DNA of 5,971 nt from Lachnospiraceae bacterium UBA4317 (GTDB lineage: Bacteria; Bacillota_A; Clostridia; Lachnospirales; Lachnospiraceae), in contig DGUF01000093.1 in NCBI GenBank assembly GCA_002394525.1, forward strand, positions 1 to 5,971, in the 5' to 3' direction. The notes beneath the pieces were generated by a model, which did no database searches, had not been told where the DNA came from, and was given only the letters and a program-made list of their open reading frames with translations. Shown here piece after piece: positions 5,915 through 5,971 of this stretch. Made by a program: the position numbers and the translations under genes. Each line of letters begins with the position of its first letter. Position 1 is the stretch's first letter.

Positions 5915-5946
5915 GAGCGGCATCCCCGGAAGCGGGGATGCCGCTC
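5915..5946 (+). terminator. Long perfect hairpin, probable terminator
   Basis: GAGCGGCATCCCCG (5915-5928) pairs perfectly with CGGGGATGCCGCTC (5933-5946) around GAAG, giving 14 GC-rich pairs. The tail on this strand is only TTAT, while the opposite strand reads CCTTTGTATTTTCC after the stem. It may therefore stop transcription from either side. It lies 80 bases after the small basic gene and is the natural end of that unit. Confidence 0.65.
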
Positions 5947-5951
5947 TTATG

Positions 5952-5969
5952 TGCGCCGGGCATGGCGCA
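5952..5969 (+). other. Short hairpin at the window edge
   Basis: TGCGCC (5952-5957) pairs with GGCGCA (5964-5969) around GGGCAT, just behind the probable terminator. It could be part of a longer element that continues past the window. Confidence 0.3.
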
Positions 5970-5971
5970 GT

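Noticed and set aside
5385..5963. 192-codon minus-strand open frame
   Set aside because: It is antisense to the end of the pyrophosphatase gene, the small basic gene and the terminator, with no ribosome site and low-complexity hydrophobic content.
5838..5971. Open frame from ATG 5838 running to the window end
   Set aside because: It has no ribosome binding site, contains the eight-G run, and reads straight through a perfect 14-pair hairpin. The translation looks like no known protein. A gene continuing past the window cannot be fully excluded.

Overview
The window reads as part of a Gram-positive Firmicute chromosome, most likely a fairly GC-rich member of the Clostridia (Lachnospiraceae-like). 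Supporting signs are strong AGGAGG-type ribosome binding sites, AT-rich promoter stretches between GC-rich genes, a YitT/DUF2179 membrane protein, and an adjacent yifB-dprA pair. The taxonomic call is an inference from gene content and was not tested by database search.

Layout, all genes on the + strand: (1) the 3' end of a YitT-family membrane protein gene (to 350), followed by a strong intrinsic terminator (489-522). (2) A roughly 500-base non-coding stretch with that terminator, a spaced direct repeat, small hairpins and a good sigma-A-type promoter (665-693). (3) A two-gene unit, yifB/comM (848-2401, Mg-chelatase-like AAA+ ATPase) and dprA (2460-4109, DNA-processing protein). Both families are linked to handling of incoming single-stranded DNA in natural transformation. 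(4) A 200-base gap, then a gene for a family II (DHH/DHHA2, manganese-dependent) inorganic pyrophosphatase with an N-terminal membrane anchor (4311-5432). (5) A small, very basic unrecognised protein (5512-5835), followed by a long perfect hairpin (5915-5946).

The GC-rich yifB-dprA block and the visibly less GC-rich pyrophosphatase gene look like separate transcription units. The most unusual points are the pyrophosphatase, which keeps every catalytic motif but is predicted to face outward from the membrane, and the DprA protein, which at 549 residues is far longer than usual. The extra DprA length comes from a decapeptide-repeat insert in the N-terminal domain, an acidic linker, and a 12-base-unit repeat inside the C-terminal winged helix. 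I saw no mobile element, CRISPR array, tRNA or rRNA. Nothing here amounts to a clearly new multi-gene system.
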